This document shows, in pieces, positions 8,091 through 16,839 of a stretch of DNA of 64,000 bases. The notes beneath the pieces were generated by a model. It had not been told where the DNA came from. It saw only the letters and a program-made list of their open reading frames with translations, and made no database searches. Every line of letters begins with the position of its first letter. The stretch's first letter is position 1. Both the position numbers and the translations under genes were made by a program. This DNA comes from Acidobacteriota bacterium. Lineage in GTDB: Bacteria > Acidobacteriota > Terriglobia > Terriglobales > Acidobacteriaceae. The DNA lies in assembly GCA_003225555.1 (NCBI GenBank), contig QIAM01000001.1, forward strand, positions 1-64,000, in the 5' to 3' direction.

Positions 8091-8288
8091 GGTTTCGGAG
8101 TGCCTCGATTATACAAGCGCGAAAGAATGCGAATTGACGGTGTTGCTCCGCGTTGCTTGATGACGCCCGTCTGGAATTGACATTCATCATCGTCCTCTGG
8201 GAGTATCGCAGCCAACTGTCCTGGGCAGAATTGTGCAGTTCAGCTGGCTCTCTTCTCCCGGGTCTGAGACGGTGTGAGGTAGTTCCGC

Positions 8289-9305
8289 ATGGTTGGCATT
8301 CGTACCCAGGATTTACGCAAGGTCTACACTTCCGCGCCGCCGTTTGCCGCTGGAGGCGGGTTTGGCCCGCCTGCGGCGCGCGGCGGCAAGCAGACGAAGA
8401 AGCATCCCGAGATCATCGCGCTGGATGGATTGTCCCTGGACATTTCTGTCGGAGAAGTATTCGGCCTGCTCGGCCCCAACGGTGCAGGAAAGTCGACGAC
8501 GGTAGGAATTCTGACCACGCGCGTGCAGCCGACCGGCGGTCAGGCATGGATTGGTGAGCACGATGTCTGGAAGGAACAGGTTGCCGTCAAACGACTGATC
8601 GGCGTGGTGGCGCAGCGCCCGAACCTCGATTTTTCTCTGACCGCTCGCGAGATTCTGTTGTTTCACGGCGCTTATTTCGGGCTTGATTCTGAAGAACGCG
8701 CGAAGAGGGCTGAGGCGCTATTCGAGAGGTTCAAGCTGCGCGATCGCGCCGACCAGATGGTGCGCGGCTTTTCCGGCGGCATGATGCAACGGCTTTCCAT
8801 TGCACGGGCCATGATGCACGATCCGCAGGTGCTGTTTCTCGACGAGCCGAGTGCTGGACTGGATCCGCAGACCAAGCTGCTCTTGTGGGAGATCATTCGC
8901 GAATACAACCAGACGGGCAAGACCATTCTGCTGACTACGCACAACATGGAAGAGGCCGACGCCCTGTGTGACCGGCTTGCCATCATCGATCACGGAAAGA
9001 ATATCGCTCTGGGTACACCTCGTCAGCTGAAGAGTTCAGTGCCAGGAGGATTTCTGCTGCGGTTGCGCTTTGGACAACATTCTCCTGAACTGCTTGAACG
9101 CCTCCAGTCGCTGGCAGGTGTAAGGGAAGTGCGCACTAGCGATGACACCGCTGTGGATGTCTACGCGGACCGCGGTGGATCGCTGCTTCCGGAGATTGCC
9201 ACCCTCGCTGCGGCCGCGGGCGTGGAGTTGCACGATGTGCATATCTCGGAGCCCAGCCTGGAGAATCTGTTTCTGCACCATACGGGAAGGAGCTTGCGGG
9301 AATGA
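8289..9305 (+). CDS. ABC transporter ATP-binding protein, DrrA/multidrug type
   Basis: The 338 aa nucleotide-binding subunit of an ABC-2 exporter. It has Walker A GLLGPNGAGKSTTV (about residues 60-73), signature RGFSGGMMQRLSIARAM, Walker B VLFLDEPSAGLDP and the switch histidine in LLTTHNMEEAD. A roughly 70-residue C-terminal extension is typical of DrrA-like drug and polyketide exporters. An unusual Gly/Pro-rich insert at residues 19-35 (AGGGFGPPAARGGK) is coded by a palindromic repeat (8355-8371) and sits before the first strand of the fold. The stop overlaps the permease ATG by four bases, so the two are translationally coupled. Confidence 0.93.
   Translation: MVGIRTQDLRKVYTSAPPFAAGGGFGPPAARGGKQTKKHPEIIALDGLSLDISVGEVFGLLGPNGAGKSTTVGILTTRVQPTGGQAWIGEHDVWKEQVAVKRLIGVVAQRPNLDFSLTAREILLFHGAYFGLDSEERAKRAEALFERFKLRDRADQMVRGFSGGMMQRLSIARAMMHDPQVLFLDEPSAGLDPQTKLLLWEIIREYNQTGKTILLTTHNMEEADALCDRLAIIDHGKNIALGTPRQLKSSVPGGFLLRLRFGQHSPELLERLQSLAGVREVRTSDDTAVDVYADRGGSLLPEIATLAAAAGVELHDVHISEPSLENLFLHHTGRSLRE
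8355..8371. repeat. Palindromic repeat inside the ABC ATPase coding region
   Basis: GGCGGG and CCCGCC flank TTTGG to form a 6-bp stem. It encodes the low-complexity GGFGPPA insert near the protein's N-terminus, in frame and without damage to conserved motifs. Confidence 0.6.
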
Positions 9306-10072
9306 ACTGGAGAGCTTTTCTGGCGATGCTGGCGCGCGATGTGCGCGTTGCCCGTCGCAATTTTATGGCGATATTGCTGCAGACGTTCCTGCAGCCCTTG
9401 ATGTTTGTGTTCATCTTCGGCCGCGTGATGGTGCGAAGCGGATACATGCCCGAGGCGTACAAGAGTCTGCTGCTCCCTGGAATCATGGCCATCAGCATGG
9501 TGTTCACGGGAGTGTGGGCGGTGGCGATGCCTCTGATTGCCGAATTTCAATGGAGCCGTGAAATTGAAGACCGGCTGCTGGCGCCGATGGAAATTTCCTG
9601 GGTTGCAATCGAGAAGGTGTTTGCAGGCACGATTCAGGCCCTGATCGCGGGGTTGGTGGTGATCCCCGCGGCGTGGCTGATTCTGCGTCCGGGAGTGGAA
9701 TTCAACCTGCGCACACCGGTGAGCTTTGCGCTGGTGACAATACTGGTAGCGCTGTTTTCGGCTTGCGGAGGGTTGGCTCTGGGTTGCAGCATCAATCAGC
9801 AGCACATTGGGTTGATGTTCAGCATGGTTTTGACCCCGATGATTTTCTTTGGCTGCACGTACTATCCCTGGAGTGCGTTGAACAGTTTTCCGATCCTGCA
9901 GAAAGTTGTGTTGGTGAATCCTCTGGTGTACGCGAGTGAAGGACTTCGTGGGACGCTGGTGCCGCAGTTTCCTCACCTCTCCACAGTTGTCGTGCTGATC
10001 ATGTTGACGGGGTTTGATGTGTTGCTGCTCAGCCTGGGACTGCGCCAGTTCCGGCACAAGGCTGTGAGCTGA
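9302..10072 (+). CDS. ABC-2 type transporter permease, DrrB-like
   Basis: The 256 aa membrane subunit partnering the ATPase encoded just upstream, with which it overlaps by four bases. Six hydrophobic segments are visible, together with the ABC-2 hallmarks: LQTFLQPLMFVFIFG in helix 1, LLPGIMAISMVFTG in helix 2, and FFGCTYYPW near helix 5, followed by NPLVYASEGLRG. The pair should form a homodimeric or heterodimeric exporter of lipids, drugs or a secondary metabolite. No biosynthetic cluster or regulator is next to it, so the cargo is unknown. Confidence 0.92.
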   Translation: MNWRAFLAMLARDVRVARRNFMAILLQTFLQPLMFVFIFGRVMVRSGYMPEAYKSLLLPGIMAISMVFTGVWAVAMPLIAEFQWSREIEDRLLAPMEISWVAIEKVFAGTIQALIAGLVVIPAAWLILRPGVEFNLRTPVSFALVTILVALFSACGGLALGCSINQQHIGLMFSMVLTPMIFFGCTYYPWSALNSFPILQKVVLVNPLVYASEGLRGTLVPQFPHLSTVVVLIMLTGFDVLLLSLGLRQFRHKAVS

Positions 10073-10116
10073 TTCCGATGGATTTCTCGGCATCGCCATT
10101 CCGGCGGACACGAAAA

Positions 10117-10147
10117 GCAGATTCCTCCCTTCGGTCGGAATGACAAA
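10117..10147. repeat. Dispersed repeat, family C
   Basis: The sequence agcagattcctccc followed by ggtcggaatgacaaa matches, in either orientation, copies at 47417-47460 and 47480-47518. It lies between convergent genes, in the position where a bidirectional terminator would be expected. Confidence 0.6.
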
Positions 10148-10166
10148 ACCCATTTTGGCGGCAGCG

Positions 10167-11705
10167 TCAGGAAGCAAAAATTGATTTCGTCGCCGCATAG
10201 ACTCTTCTATACGCGGCATAGCTTACGTTCATGGCGGCGACGGCATCTGTTTTGGGCTTGACGGTCTTTGCAACACGGACCACAGCCCCGCAGGCTTCGT
10301 CGAGTGACTTCCACGCTCCAGCGCCGACTCCGGCGAGGATCGCCGCTCCGTAAGCTGCGCCTTCTTCGGCCTCGACGAGCTCGACGTCCTGTCGGTAGAC
10401 ATCGGCCTGGATCTGGCGCCAGAGTGGGGAACGCGCGCCTCCTCCGCCCAGGCGAATCTTGTTCACGCGAACTTTCATTTCGTCGAAGAGCGTAAACGAG
10501 TCGCGCAGGCTGAAGGCCACCCCTTCGAGAATGGCGCGGATGACGTGGGCGCGAGTGTGGGATGCGGTCAGGCCGACGAGAGCACCGCGAGCGTCGGGAT
10601 CGAGGTGCGGAGTGCGCTCGCCCATGAGATACGGAGTCCACAGAAGTCCGTGACATCCGGCGGGAACTTTCGCTGCCTCATCCGTGAGCCGTTCATAGGG
10701 ATCGCGGCCATCGTTCGGGCCGGCGCCGAACTGGTCGCGAAACCAGCGCAGGGAAAGGCCGGCGGCCTGGGTCACACCCATCACGTGCCAGCGTCCGGGG
10801 ATGGCGTGGCAGAAAGTATGCAGGCGGCCTGCGGGTTCGAGTGCGGGACGGTCGGTCGCGGCGAACACCACACCGGATGTTCCTATGGTGGCACTCACCG
10901 TCCCCGGAGCGACGATCCCCATGCCGACGGCGCCCGCCGCCTGGTCTCCGGCACCCGCAACAACGGGAGTTCCCTTTTTCAGCCCAGTGGCTGACGCTCC
11001 GTCAGCCGAAACTTTGCCGCACACGTCGGGCGATTCAAAGAGCCTGGGAAGCAACTGCTCATCGATGGCCGCGGCTTCGAGCATCAGCTTTGACCAGCGA
11101 CGGCGGGCCACATCGAGCAGCAACGTTCCGGATGCGTCCGCCATGTCGATGGCGCGCTCGCCAGTCATGCGAAAGCGGACATAATCTTTAGGAAGCATGA
11201 CGAAACGGACGCGCTTCCAGTTGTCCGGTTCGTTTTCGCGTACCCACATCAGCTTGGTAAGCGTGAAGTTCGCCAATGCCGGGTTACACGTTGCCTGAAT
11301 CAAGCGCTCGGCGCCGATTTTTTCGGTGAGCTCCCGACATTGAGGATTCGTCCGCACATCGCACCAGATGAGCGCGGGACGGACTACCTGCCCGCGCGCG
11401 TCGAGCATGACCGCGCCGTGCATCTGTCCGGAGAAACCAAGGCAGGCGATTTCGTCGGGGCGAAGGCCCGCCTTCTGCAGGGCTTTAGGAACAGCTATGC
11501 AGCAGGCTCTCCACCAGTCGTCGGGATGCTGCTCGGCCCAGCCGATTTGGGGAGAGGCAAACGCGGCATGCTCCTCGGTGGCGGATGCGACGACGTGCCC
11601 CTGTTCGTTGATGATCAGCGCGCGCGTGCCACTGGTTCCAACATCGATGCCGAGAACGTGAATGGAGCCTCCTCGGAGGGAATAGTAGTCCAGACTTACA
11701 GTCAC
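10167..11705 (-). CDS. xylB: Xylulokinase (FGGY family)
   Basis: Phosphorylates D-xylulose to xylulose 5-phosphate for the pentose phosphate pathway. The 512 aa protein has the ATP-binding N-terminal motif GIDVGTSGTRALIIN, the substrate motif GFSGQMHGAVML typical of xylulokinases, GAGDQAAGAVGMG in the second domain, and the FGGY signature region GGGARSPLWRQIQADV. The ATG at 11705 lacks a clear ribosome site. A GAGGAGG motif lies eleven codons in, just before the conserved IHVLGIDVG, so the true start may be a rare codon there. No xylose isomerase gene is adjacent. Confidence 0.88.
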   Translation of the reverse strand: MTVSLDYYSLRGGSIHVLGIDVGTSGTRALIINEQGHVVASATEEHAAFASPQIGWAEQHPDDWWRACCIAVPKALQKAGLRPDEIACLGFSGQMHGAVMLDARGQVVRPALIWCDVRTNPQCRELTEKIGAERLIQATCNPALANFTLTKLMWVRENEPDNWKRVRFVMLPKDYVRFRMTGERAIDMADASGTLLLDVARRRWSKLMLEAAAIDEQLLPRLFESPDVCGKVSADGASATGLKKGTPVVAGAGDQAAGAVGMGIVAPGTVSATIGTSGVVFAATDRPALEPAGRLHTFCHAIPGRWHVMGVTQAAGLSLRWFRDQFGAGPNDGRDPYERLTDEAAKVPAGCHGLLWTPYLMGERTPHLDPDARGALVGLTASHTRAHVIRAILEGVAFSLRDSFTLFDEMKVRVNKIRLGGGGARSPLWRQIQADVYRQDVELVEAEEGAAYGAAILAGVGAGAWKSLDEACGAVVRVAKTVKPKTDAVAAMNVSYAAYRRVYAATKSIFAS

Positions 11706-11823
11706 TCTTAAAAGAGCGTTATTCTACAGCACGCAGTTGCTTTGTTGTTTCTCATCGTTGGGTTCCGGCGGGTCGGTGTGCCTCGCTACCGGCTTTCCAT
11801 CCCATGTTAGGCTGCCTACTTGA

Positions 11824-12576
11824 ATGATGAACAACCAAGTACTCATCGAGGTGTGTGTCGACTCGGTCGCTTCTGCGATCGCCGCAGAGCGAGGAGGCGC
11901 CGGGCGCGTCGAAGTCTGCAGCGGCCTGATCGAGGGAGGCGTCACGCCGGGCACAGGGCTGGTGGAAGCGGTGAGGAACCGCTCCTCGATTGCGGTGCAT
12001 GTGATGATTCGGCCACGCGGCGGGGACTTCTACTATGACGCCGATGAGTTCGAGATCATGCGGCGGGATATTGACGCCGCGCAGCGGATGGGAGTGGATG
12101 GAGTCGTTTTCGGCATACTTCGCGCTGACGGAAGCGTCGACCTCGCGCGCACTCGCGAACTGGTCGAACTGGCACGACCGCTCAACGTCACATTTCACCG
12201 CGCATTCGATATGACGGCTGACCTGTTTCGCGCCCTGGAGGATGTTTGCGCGGCGGGGGTCGATCGGATTCTGACCTCGGGCGGCGAACAAACTTGTGTG
12301 CAGGGCTCCCCAACAATTGGCCGACTGGTGCAGGCGGCGGGAGACCGGATGGCGGTGATGCCGGGCAGCGGTATCAAGCCCGGCAACGTTCGCAGCGTTC
12401 TCGAACAGACAGGAGCGAGAGAGATCCACGTCGGGTTGCGCAGTTCTGTTCCCAGCCCGATGATGCATCGCAACTCTCGAGTCTCCATGGGGACCTTGGA
12501 GGGGCGGGAATATGAGCGATTCGTGGTGCTGGAGGAGAATGTCCGACAACTGAGTCGGGCCGCGCGCGGAGACTGA
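11824..12576 (+). CDS. cutC: CutC family protein
   Basis: A 250 aa TIM-barrel of the CutC family, historically linked to copper homeostasis; its biochemical activity is unsettled. Recognisable segments are EVCVDSVASAIAAERGGAGRV, GGVTPGTGLVE, VHVMIRPRGGDFYYDADEFE, VTFHRAFDMTAD, RILTSGGEQT and VMPGSGIKPGNV, in family order and at usual length. Two ATG codons in a row (11824 and 11827) make the exact start uncertain by one residue. It diverges from xylB across a 118-bp gap. No copper transporter is nearby, though a metal operon lies near 59 kb. Confidence 0.92.
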   Translation: MMNNQVLIEVCVDSVASAIAAERGGAGRVEVCSGLIEGGVTPGTGLVEAVRNRSSIAVHVMIRPRGGDFYYDADEFEIMRRDIDAAQRMGVDGVVFGILRADGSVDLARTRELVELARPLNVTFHRAFDMTADLFRALEDVCAAGVDRILTSGGEQTCVQGSPTIGRLVQAAGDRMAVMPGSGIKPGNVRSVLEQTGAREIHVGLRSSVPSPMMHRNSRVSMGTLEGREYERFVVLEENVRQLSRAARGD

Positions 12577-12666
12577 GCCAGGCCAGCAGAACCGCCGATG
12601 GACGCGGTTAACTTTCCGCGTTCCAAAGCCTCCTTACTTTCGCTGAAGCGCGACTGGCCGTCGCTG

Positions 12667-14841
12667 TTATTTGTAACTGTCCAGTACTCTAGCCGCTCGA
12701 TCGAGGGCCGAGGTCAGGGCTGTCAATTGCTGCCGCGTTCTCTCCCCATCGACCTTGTCTAAAGCTTCGTTTACCCCTGGAATTACCACCGCGGCATATC
12801 CGGTGTATTCGCCGGGGGCATAAATGGCGTGGCGGTACCAGGGACGGTGCGGCAGGCCCTCGGGGATCAGCAGCGCCCGCTCGGCCTGGCGCAGTGTCTG
12901 ATTCAGGCGCGCTGAATCGTGCGGAGGATTCTTCTGTCTGGAAAGAATCTTCGCCCCAGCCTGCTGAAAGTGACGCGCCGCAGCGTTGACTGCACTGAAA
13001 TCGAGCGCATGCCCGGTGAATTTGTCGTCCGCCCGCCTCTTCGCCGTATCAAGGTACGCGGCAATTTCCTTCCCGTATTCCTCGTAGTCGTAGGGCAAAA
13101 CGTCCGCGTCCGCCATGCGTAATGCCTCTAGGCCGTAGACGCGCGCCATCTGTTGCTCGTAAACGAAGTCGGGATCGCCGAACTTTTTGAACCAGGCGAA
13201 GTCGTCGAAGACGGAGTGATAAACACCGTAGGAGCCGGTCGAACTGATGTCGGTGGAAGGCACTCCCAAGTGCTGCAAGAACGCCGTGTAGTCCGAACCG
13301 CTCCCCAGATCGCCGACGGGAACGTCACGTCTTGCCTGTGCCGCGGGCAGCCGACTGCTATCGCCGATCGCGTCGGTGGGCGTCTCCGTTGTGTCTCCGC
13401 CTGTTTGATTCACGTTTTGCCACGCTTCGTAAACCGTGCCGCCTTTGGGGCTCGACACGGCCTTGGTTACATCGCGCAGAAATTGTTTCAGGCTGGGAAC
13501 TGCCGAAGCTCCGAACTTAGGGCCGGAGACGGCCACGTCCATGTTGAAATAGGCCGGAGTGTTGGTTAGCTCTGCTTCGTGTTGCTCTACCCACTCCGTG
13601 GAGCCGATCAGGCCTTCTTCTTCGCCGTCCCAGCTACCGAAGACCAGCGTCCGCCTGGGTTTCCAACCTGACTTCAGCAACTCACCGATGCCGTGCACAG
13701 CTTCCAGCATGGCGGCCGTACCGCTGTTGGGATCGACCGCCCCGTAGACCCATGCATCGCGATGATTTCCAGAGACGACCCATTCGTCCGGCAGGTCACT
13801 GCCACGCACGCGGCCGATCACGTCCCACAGCGTGCGGAATTGATAGTCCTGCTTGAGATGCATTTTTACTTTCACCGGCCCCGGACCGATGTGGTAAGTG
13901 AACGGTAGCGAGCCTTGCCAATCGCGTGGCGATTCAGGACCGCCGAGATGCTGCAGTACCGGCCACATATCGTGATAGGAAAGTGGGGTGACCGGAATTT
14001 TTGGAATCTGCGGCGACTGTTGAGGAGAAATGCGCTGCGACTCCGCCAGCGACGGCACCGAGGCGATCCCCGGCGTGGTCGGATCTCCGGGAAATTCGAA
14101 CATGTAACCTACCGATCCGCGCTGCACTCCGGTGTCCGGCCGCCAGGGCCCGACGGGATACTTATCGCCGCGCCGCCAGCCATCGTCGGCAGGATCGGAG
14201 TAGATAATCACGCCCGCCGCTCCGTGCTCCTGAGCGATAAAGACTTTGACGCCTCGAAAATTCTGGCCGTAGCGCACCAGGGCGATCTTGCCGCGTACGT
14301 CGACTTTCAATTTCTCCAGCTTCTCAAAATCCTCTGGGGTGCCGTAGTTGGCGTAGATCACTTCGGCTTCCACGTCTCCGGAAGGCGACATGCCATTGAA
14401 CGGCATGACGACCCGCGGATCGTCCTGATAGGCATCATCGTCAACGTGCTCGCCCGTGGGACCGTGCATTTCAACCCCCGCGGGAGCGGTTACATCTACG
14501 CTGATTTCTGACGGGTAGTTGATCCAGACTTTGTATTCGACAATCTCGGTCTCGAGTCCCGCCTCGCGGAATTTCTGCGCAACGTAGTCGGCGGTGGCTT
14601 TGTCTTCCGGCGTGCCGGCCATGTGCGGAGCCTGGGTCAGGGTGCGGAGATGCTCTTCCGCCAGCTTGGGATCTGGGACGGCCAGAAAGCTGGCTTCAGC
14701 CGCGGTTTCAGCGCCGGCATCACGGAAACCAAAGATGGGTTGGGACGTGCCGGAGGATCCCTTTTCGTGTCCACTGACGGTGATCGAAAGGATGAAAAGC
14801 AAAATGACGGAGGAAAAAAGTGCTGCCAAAAGGAATCTCAT
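12667..14841 (-). CDS. M28 metallopeptidase, glutamate carboxypeptidase II-like
   Basis: A 724 aa exported zinc peptidase. It starts MRFLLAALFSSVILLFILS (signal peptide or anchor), followed by a PA domain (about 120-270), the M28 catalytic core and a C-terminal transferrin-receptor-like helical domain. Zinc ligands and catalytic acids are visible in SGNHRDAWVYGAVDPNSG, SWDGEEEGLIGSTEW, LGSGSDYTAFLQHLG and YGVYHSVFDDF, so it should be active, probably on acidic or small C-terminal residues. The start at 14841 was preferred over a longer frame that would run across the VapBC operon. Confidence 0.93.
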   Translation of the reverse strand: MRFLLAALFSSVILLFILSITVSGHEKGSSGTSQPIFGFRDAGAETAAEASFLAVPDPKLAEEHLRTLTQAPHMAGTPEDKATADYVAQKFREAGLETEIVEYKVWINYPSEISVDVTAPAGVEMHGPTGEHVDDDAYQDDPRVVMPFNGMSPSGDVEAEVIYANYGTPEDFEKLEKLKVDVRGKIALVRYGQNFRGVKVFIAQEHGAAGVIIYSDPADDGWRRGDKYPVGPWRPDTGVQRGSVGYMFEFPGDPTTPGIASVPSLAESQRISPQQSPQIPKIPVTPLSYHDMWPVLQHLGGPESPRDWQGSLPFTYHIGPGPVKVKMHLKQDYQFRTLWDVIGRVRGSDLPDEWVVSGNHRDAWVYGAVDPNSGTAAMLEAVHGIGELLKSGWKPRRTLVFGSWDGEEEGLIGSTEWVEQHEAELTNTPAYFNMDVAVSGPKFGASAVPSLKQFLRDVTKAVSSPKGGTVYEAWQNVNQTGGDTTETPTDAIGDSSRLPAAQARRDVPVGDLGSGSDYTAFLQHLGVPSTDISSTGSYGVYHSVFDDFAWFKKFGDPDFVYEQQMARVYGLEALRMADADVLPYDYEEYGKEIAAYLDTAKRRADDKFTGHALDFSAVNAAARHFQQAGAKILSRQKNPPHDSARLNQTLRQAERALLIPEGLPHRPWYRHAIYAPGEYTGYAAVVIPGVNEALDKVDGERTRQQLTALTSALDRAARVLDSYK

Positions 14842-14943
14842 CGGGCTTCCAGTGGAAGAGGGTAAGGTAGCACATGGGTCGGCGCGCGGCTCGAAGGTCG
14901 CGTCTTCACCAACATCACCAACTGGTGATACACTTGGGAAATT

Positions 14944-15183
14944 ATGAAACGAGCAACCATGACTCTGCCGGACGATTTGGCAAAGGCGGTAGATAGTTAC
15001 CGCAAAGCGCAGGAAAACCCGCCAGCACTTACTGCTGTGGTGCAGGCGGCTCTGCGCGAGTACCTTGGGGGACGGGGGTTTCTGCGGACCTATCGGCCCC
15101 TCAAACTCACGCCGGTTGGCCGTAGCGGCCGGCGCGACATAAGCGTAGAGCATGATGCGTACCTCGCCGGCATCAAGAAATGA
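14944..15183 (+). CDS. Ribbon-helix-helix antitoxin (VapB type)
   Basis: A 79 aa protein that begins MKRATMTLPDDLAKAVDSYR, a beta-strand followed by a helix as in ribbon-helix-helix repressors, then TAVVQAALREYLGGRGF for the second helix. The C-terminal half is basic and probably wraps the toxin. It overlaps the PIN toxin gene by four bases, the usual coupling in vapBC modules. It is expected to neutralise the toxin and repress its own operon. The leader contains the inverted pair CACCAAC/GTTGGTG spread over ttggtga, a possible operator, but this is not certain. Confidence 0.82.
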   Translation: MKRATMTLPDDLAKAVDSYRKAQENPPALTAVVQAALREYLGGRGFLRTYRPLKLTPVGRSGRRDISVEHDAYLAGIKK

Positions 15184-15578
15184 CCCGCGCAGTGCTTACC
15201 GACTCCGGGCCCTTGTTCGCCATAGCCGACGAGTCCGACGAGCACCACGAGCGTGCTCTTCGACAAGTCGCATTGCTGACGCGTGACCGATGGGAGATTC
15301 TGGTGCCCTACCCGATTTTGCTCGAAAGCTACACACTTATTCTGTTCAACCTCGGCCAAAAAAGCGCCTTGCACTGGCTCTCGCAAATCCTCTCAGCCGT
15401 GTTCATTAGTCCCACTCCCGAAGACTACCGCAGGGCTGCAACGCAAGTGCTGGCTCTGCCCGATCAGTCGGTCACGTTGGTCGATGCCACAGTAGCGGTG
15501 TTGGCGGGACGTTTAGGTCTGCAGGTTTGGACCTATGATCATCACTTCGATGTGATGCGGGTTCCGGTTTGGCGCTAA
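15180..15578 (+). CDS. PIN-domain toxin (VapC type)
   Basis: A 132 aa PIN-domain ribonuclease. The acidic active-site residues are visible in VLTDSGPLFAIAD (first Asp), YPILLESYTLI (Glu), SVTLVDATVAVLAGRL (Asp) and YDHHFDVM (last Asp). PIN toxins cleave tRNA or rRNA when freed from their antitoxin. ATG and the antitoxin stop overlap as ATGA. The stop is 7 bp from the 3' end of proA, which is transcribed towards it, so the two operons converge without room for a terminator. Confidence 0.85.
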   Translation: MTRAVLTDSGPLFAIADESDEHHERALRQVALLTRDRWEILVPYPILLESYTLILFNLGQKSALHWLSQILSAVFISPTPEDYRRAATQVLALPDQSVTLVDATVAVLAGRLGLQVWTYDHHFDVMRVPVWR

Positions 15579-15585
15579 GGTGGGG

Positions 15586-16839
15586 CTAGCGTATTTGGCC
15601 CGTCCCGACAACCTCGTACTTCGAAGAAGTCAGCTCCGCGAGCGCGAAGGGCCCACGGCAGTGGAGTTTTTGTGTGCTGATGCCCATCTCTGCGCCGAAG
15701 CCGAACGCGGCTCCGTCGGTGAAGCGCGTGGAGGCGTTCCAGTAAACCGCCGCCGAATCGACGCCACGGAGAAACTTGCGGGCCTTGGCCTCATCGCGCG
15801 TCACGATCGAGTCGGAGTGTTTCGTAGAGTAGCGATTGATGTGGCTGATCGCTTCGTCGACATTCGCAACCACGCGCACGGCCATGCACAAGCGCAGATA
15901 TTCCTCGTACCAGTCCTGCTCGGTAGCCGCGCCGATCTCGAGCCCCGCGCCAAGGCTGCGCGATTTCCCATCGCCACGAACCTCGACGCCGGCCCCGATC
16001 AGCTTCTTCACGATGCGCGGGACGTAATCGTTGGCGACTCCCTGGTGAACCAACACTTTCTCTGCCGAGTTGCAGACTGACGGCCGCTGAATCTTGGCAT
16101 TGATCACGATTCTGTCTGCCATGTCGAAATCTGCCGATTCGTCGACGAAGATGTGGCAGTTCCCTGCTCCGGTCTCGATGACCGGGACGGTGGAGTTCTC
16201 GGTGACAAACGTGATCAGTCCGGCGCCACCTCGAGGAATAATCACATCGACCAGTCCGCGCGCCTTAATCAATTCCTGAACTGACTGGCGCGTGCTTGAG
16301 TCCAGCAGTTCGATTGCGCCCTCGGGTACTCCCGGCACGGCAGAAAGGATTTCGACAAGCCGCTGGTTGCTTTGCGCCGCTTCTTTGCCGCCGCGCAGCA
16401 CAATGGCGTTGCCGGTCTTAAGCGCAAGCACGGCGGTGTCAACCGTCACATTGGGCCGCGACTCGTAGATGATTCCGACAACCCCGAGGGGCACACGCAG
16501 CTTGCGGATACGCAGGCCATTGGGCCGCGTCCACTCTGCCAAGGTTTCGCCGATGGGATCAGCGAGAGCCGCGACGTCGCGCACACCGCCCGCCATCTCC
16601 ATGATGCGCTCCGGAGTCAGGAGCAATCTGTCGCGCATCGCGCCTTCCAGACCGGAACTCTGCACATCCTCGCGGTTTGCTGCCAGGATGCTCTCCGATT
16701 CGGCTTCGATCGCATCCGCAATCGCCAGCAACAACGCATTCTTCTCTTCGGTGGAGAACAGCGCGAGCCTCCCTGCGGCCTCTCGCGCACGCTGAAGCTT
16801 TCCCTGGGTTGACGCCGCACGAGTGATCGTGGTCGCCAT
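15586..16839 (-). CDS. proA: Glutamate-5-semialdehyde dehydrogenase
   Basis: Second step of proline synthesis: NADPH reduction of glutamyl 5-phosphate to the semialdehyde in the cytoplasm. The 417 aa length is normal. Landmarks are LRIRKLRVPLGVVGIIYESR, NAIVLRGGKEAAQSN and IIPRGGAGLI, and the catalytic cysteine in IQRPSVCNSAEKVLVH. The C-terminus holds the family segment RFTDGAAFGFGAEMGISTQK. It follows proB with a one-base TGATG overlap, so the pair is translationally coupled. Confidence 0.97.
   Translation of the reverse strand: MATTITRAASTQGKLQRAREAAGRLALFSTEEKNALLLAIADAIEAESESILAANREDVQSSGLEGAMRDRLLLTPERIMEMAGGVRDVAALADPIGETLAEWTRPNGLRIRKLRVPLGVVGIIYESRPNVTVDTAVLALKTGNAIVLRGGKEAAQSNQRLVEILSAVPGVPEGAIELLDSSTRQSVQELIKARGLVDVIIPRGGAGLITFVTENSTVPVIETGAGNCHIFVDESADFDMADRIVINAKIQRPSVCNSAEKVLVHQGVANDYVPRIVKKLIGAGVEVRGDGKSRSLGAGLEIGAATEQDWYEEYLRLCMAVRVVANVDEAISHINRYSTKHSDSIVTRDEAKARKFLRGVDSAAVYWNASTRFTDGAAFGFGAEMGISTQKLHCRGPFALAELTSSKYEVVGTGQIR

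Noticed and set aside
9161..10219. 352-codon minus-strand frame over the ABC permease
   Set aside because: Composition rich in His, Gln and Arg is typical of a GC-rich shadow; the plus strand has clear ABC-2 permease features.
11752..12549. 265-codon minus-strand frame
   Set aside because: Fully antisense to cutC, which has all family motifs; the shadow protein has no recognisable features.
14842..15153. N-terminal extension of the M28 peptidase
   Set aside because: The added 104 residues run antisense to the VapB antitoxin gene and precede the signal peptide; ATG 14841 is the sensible start.
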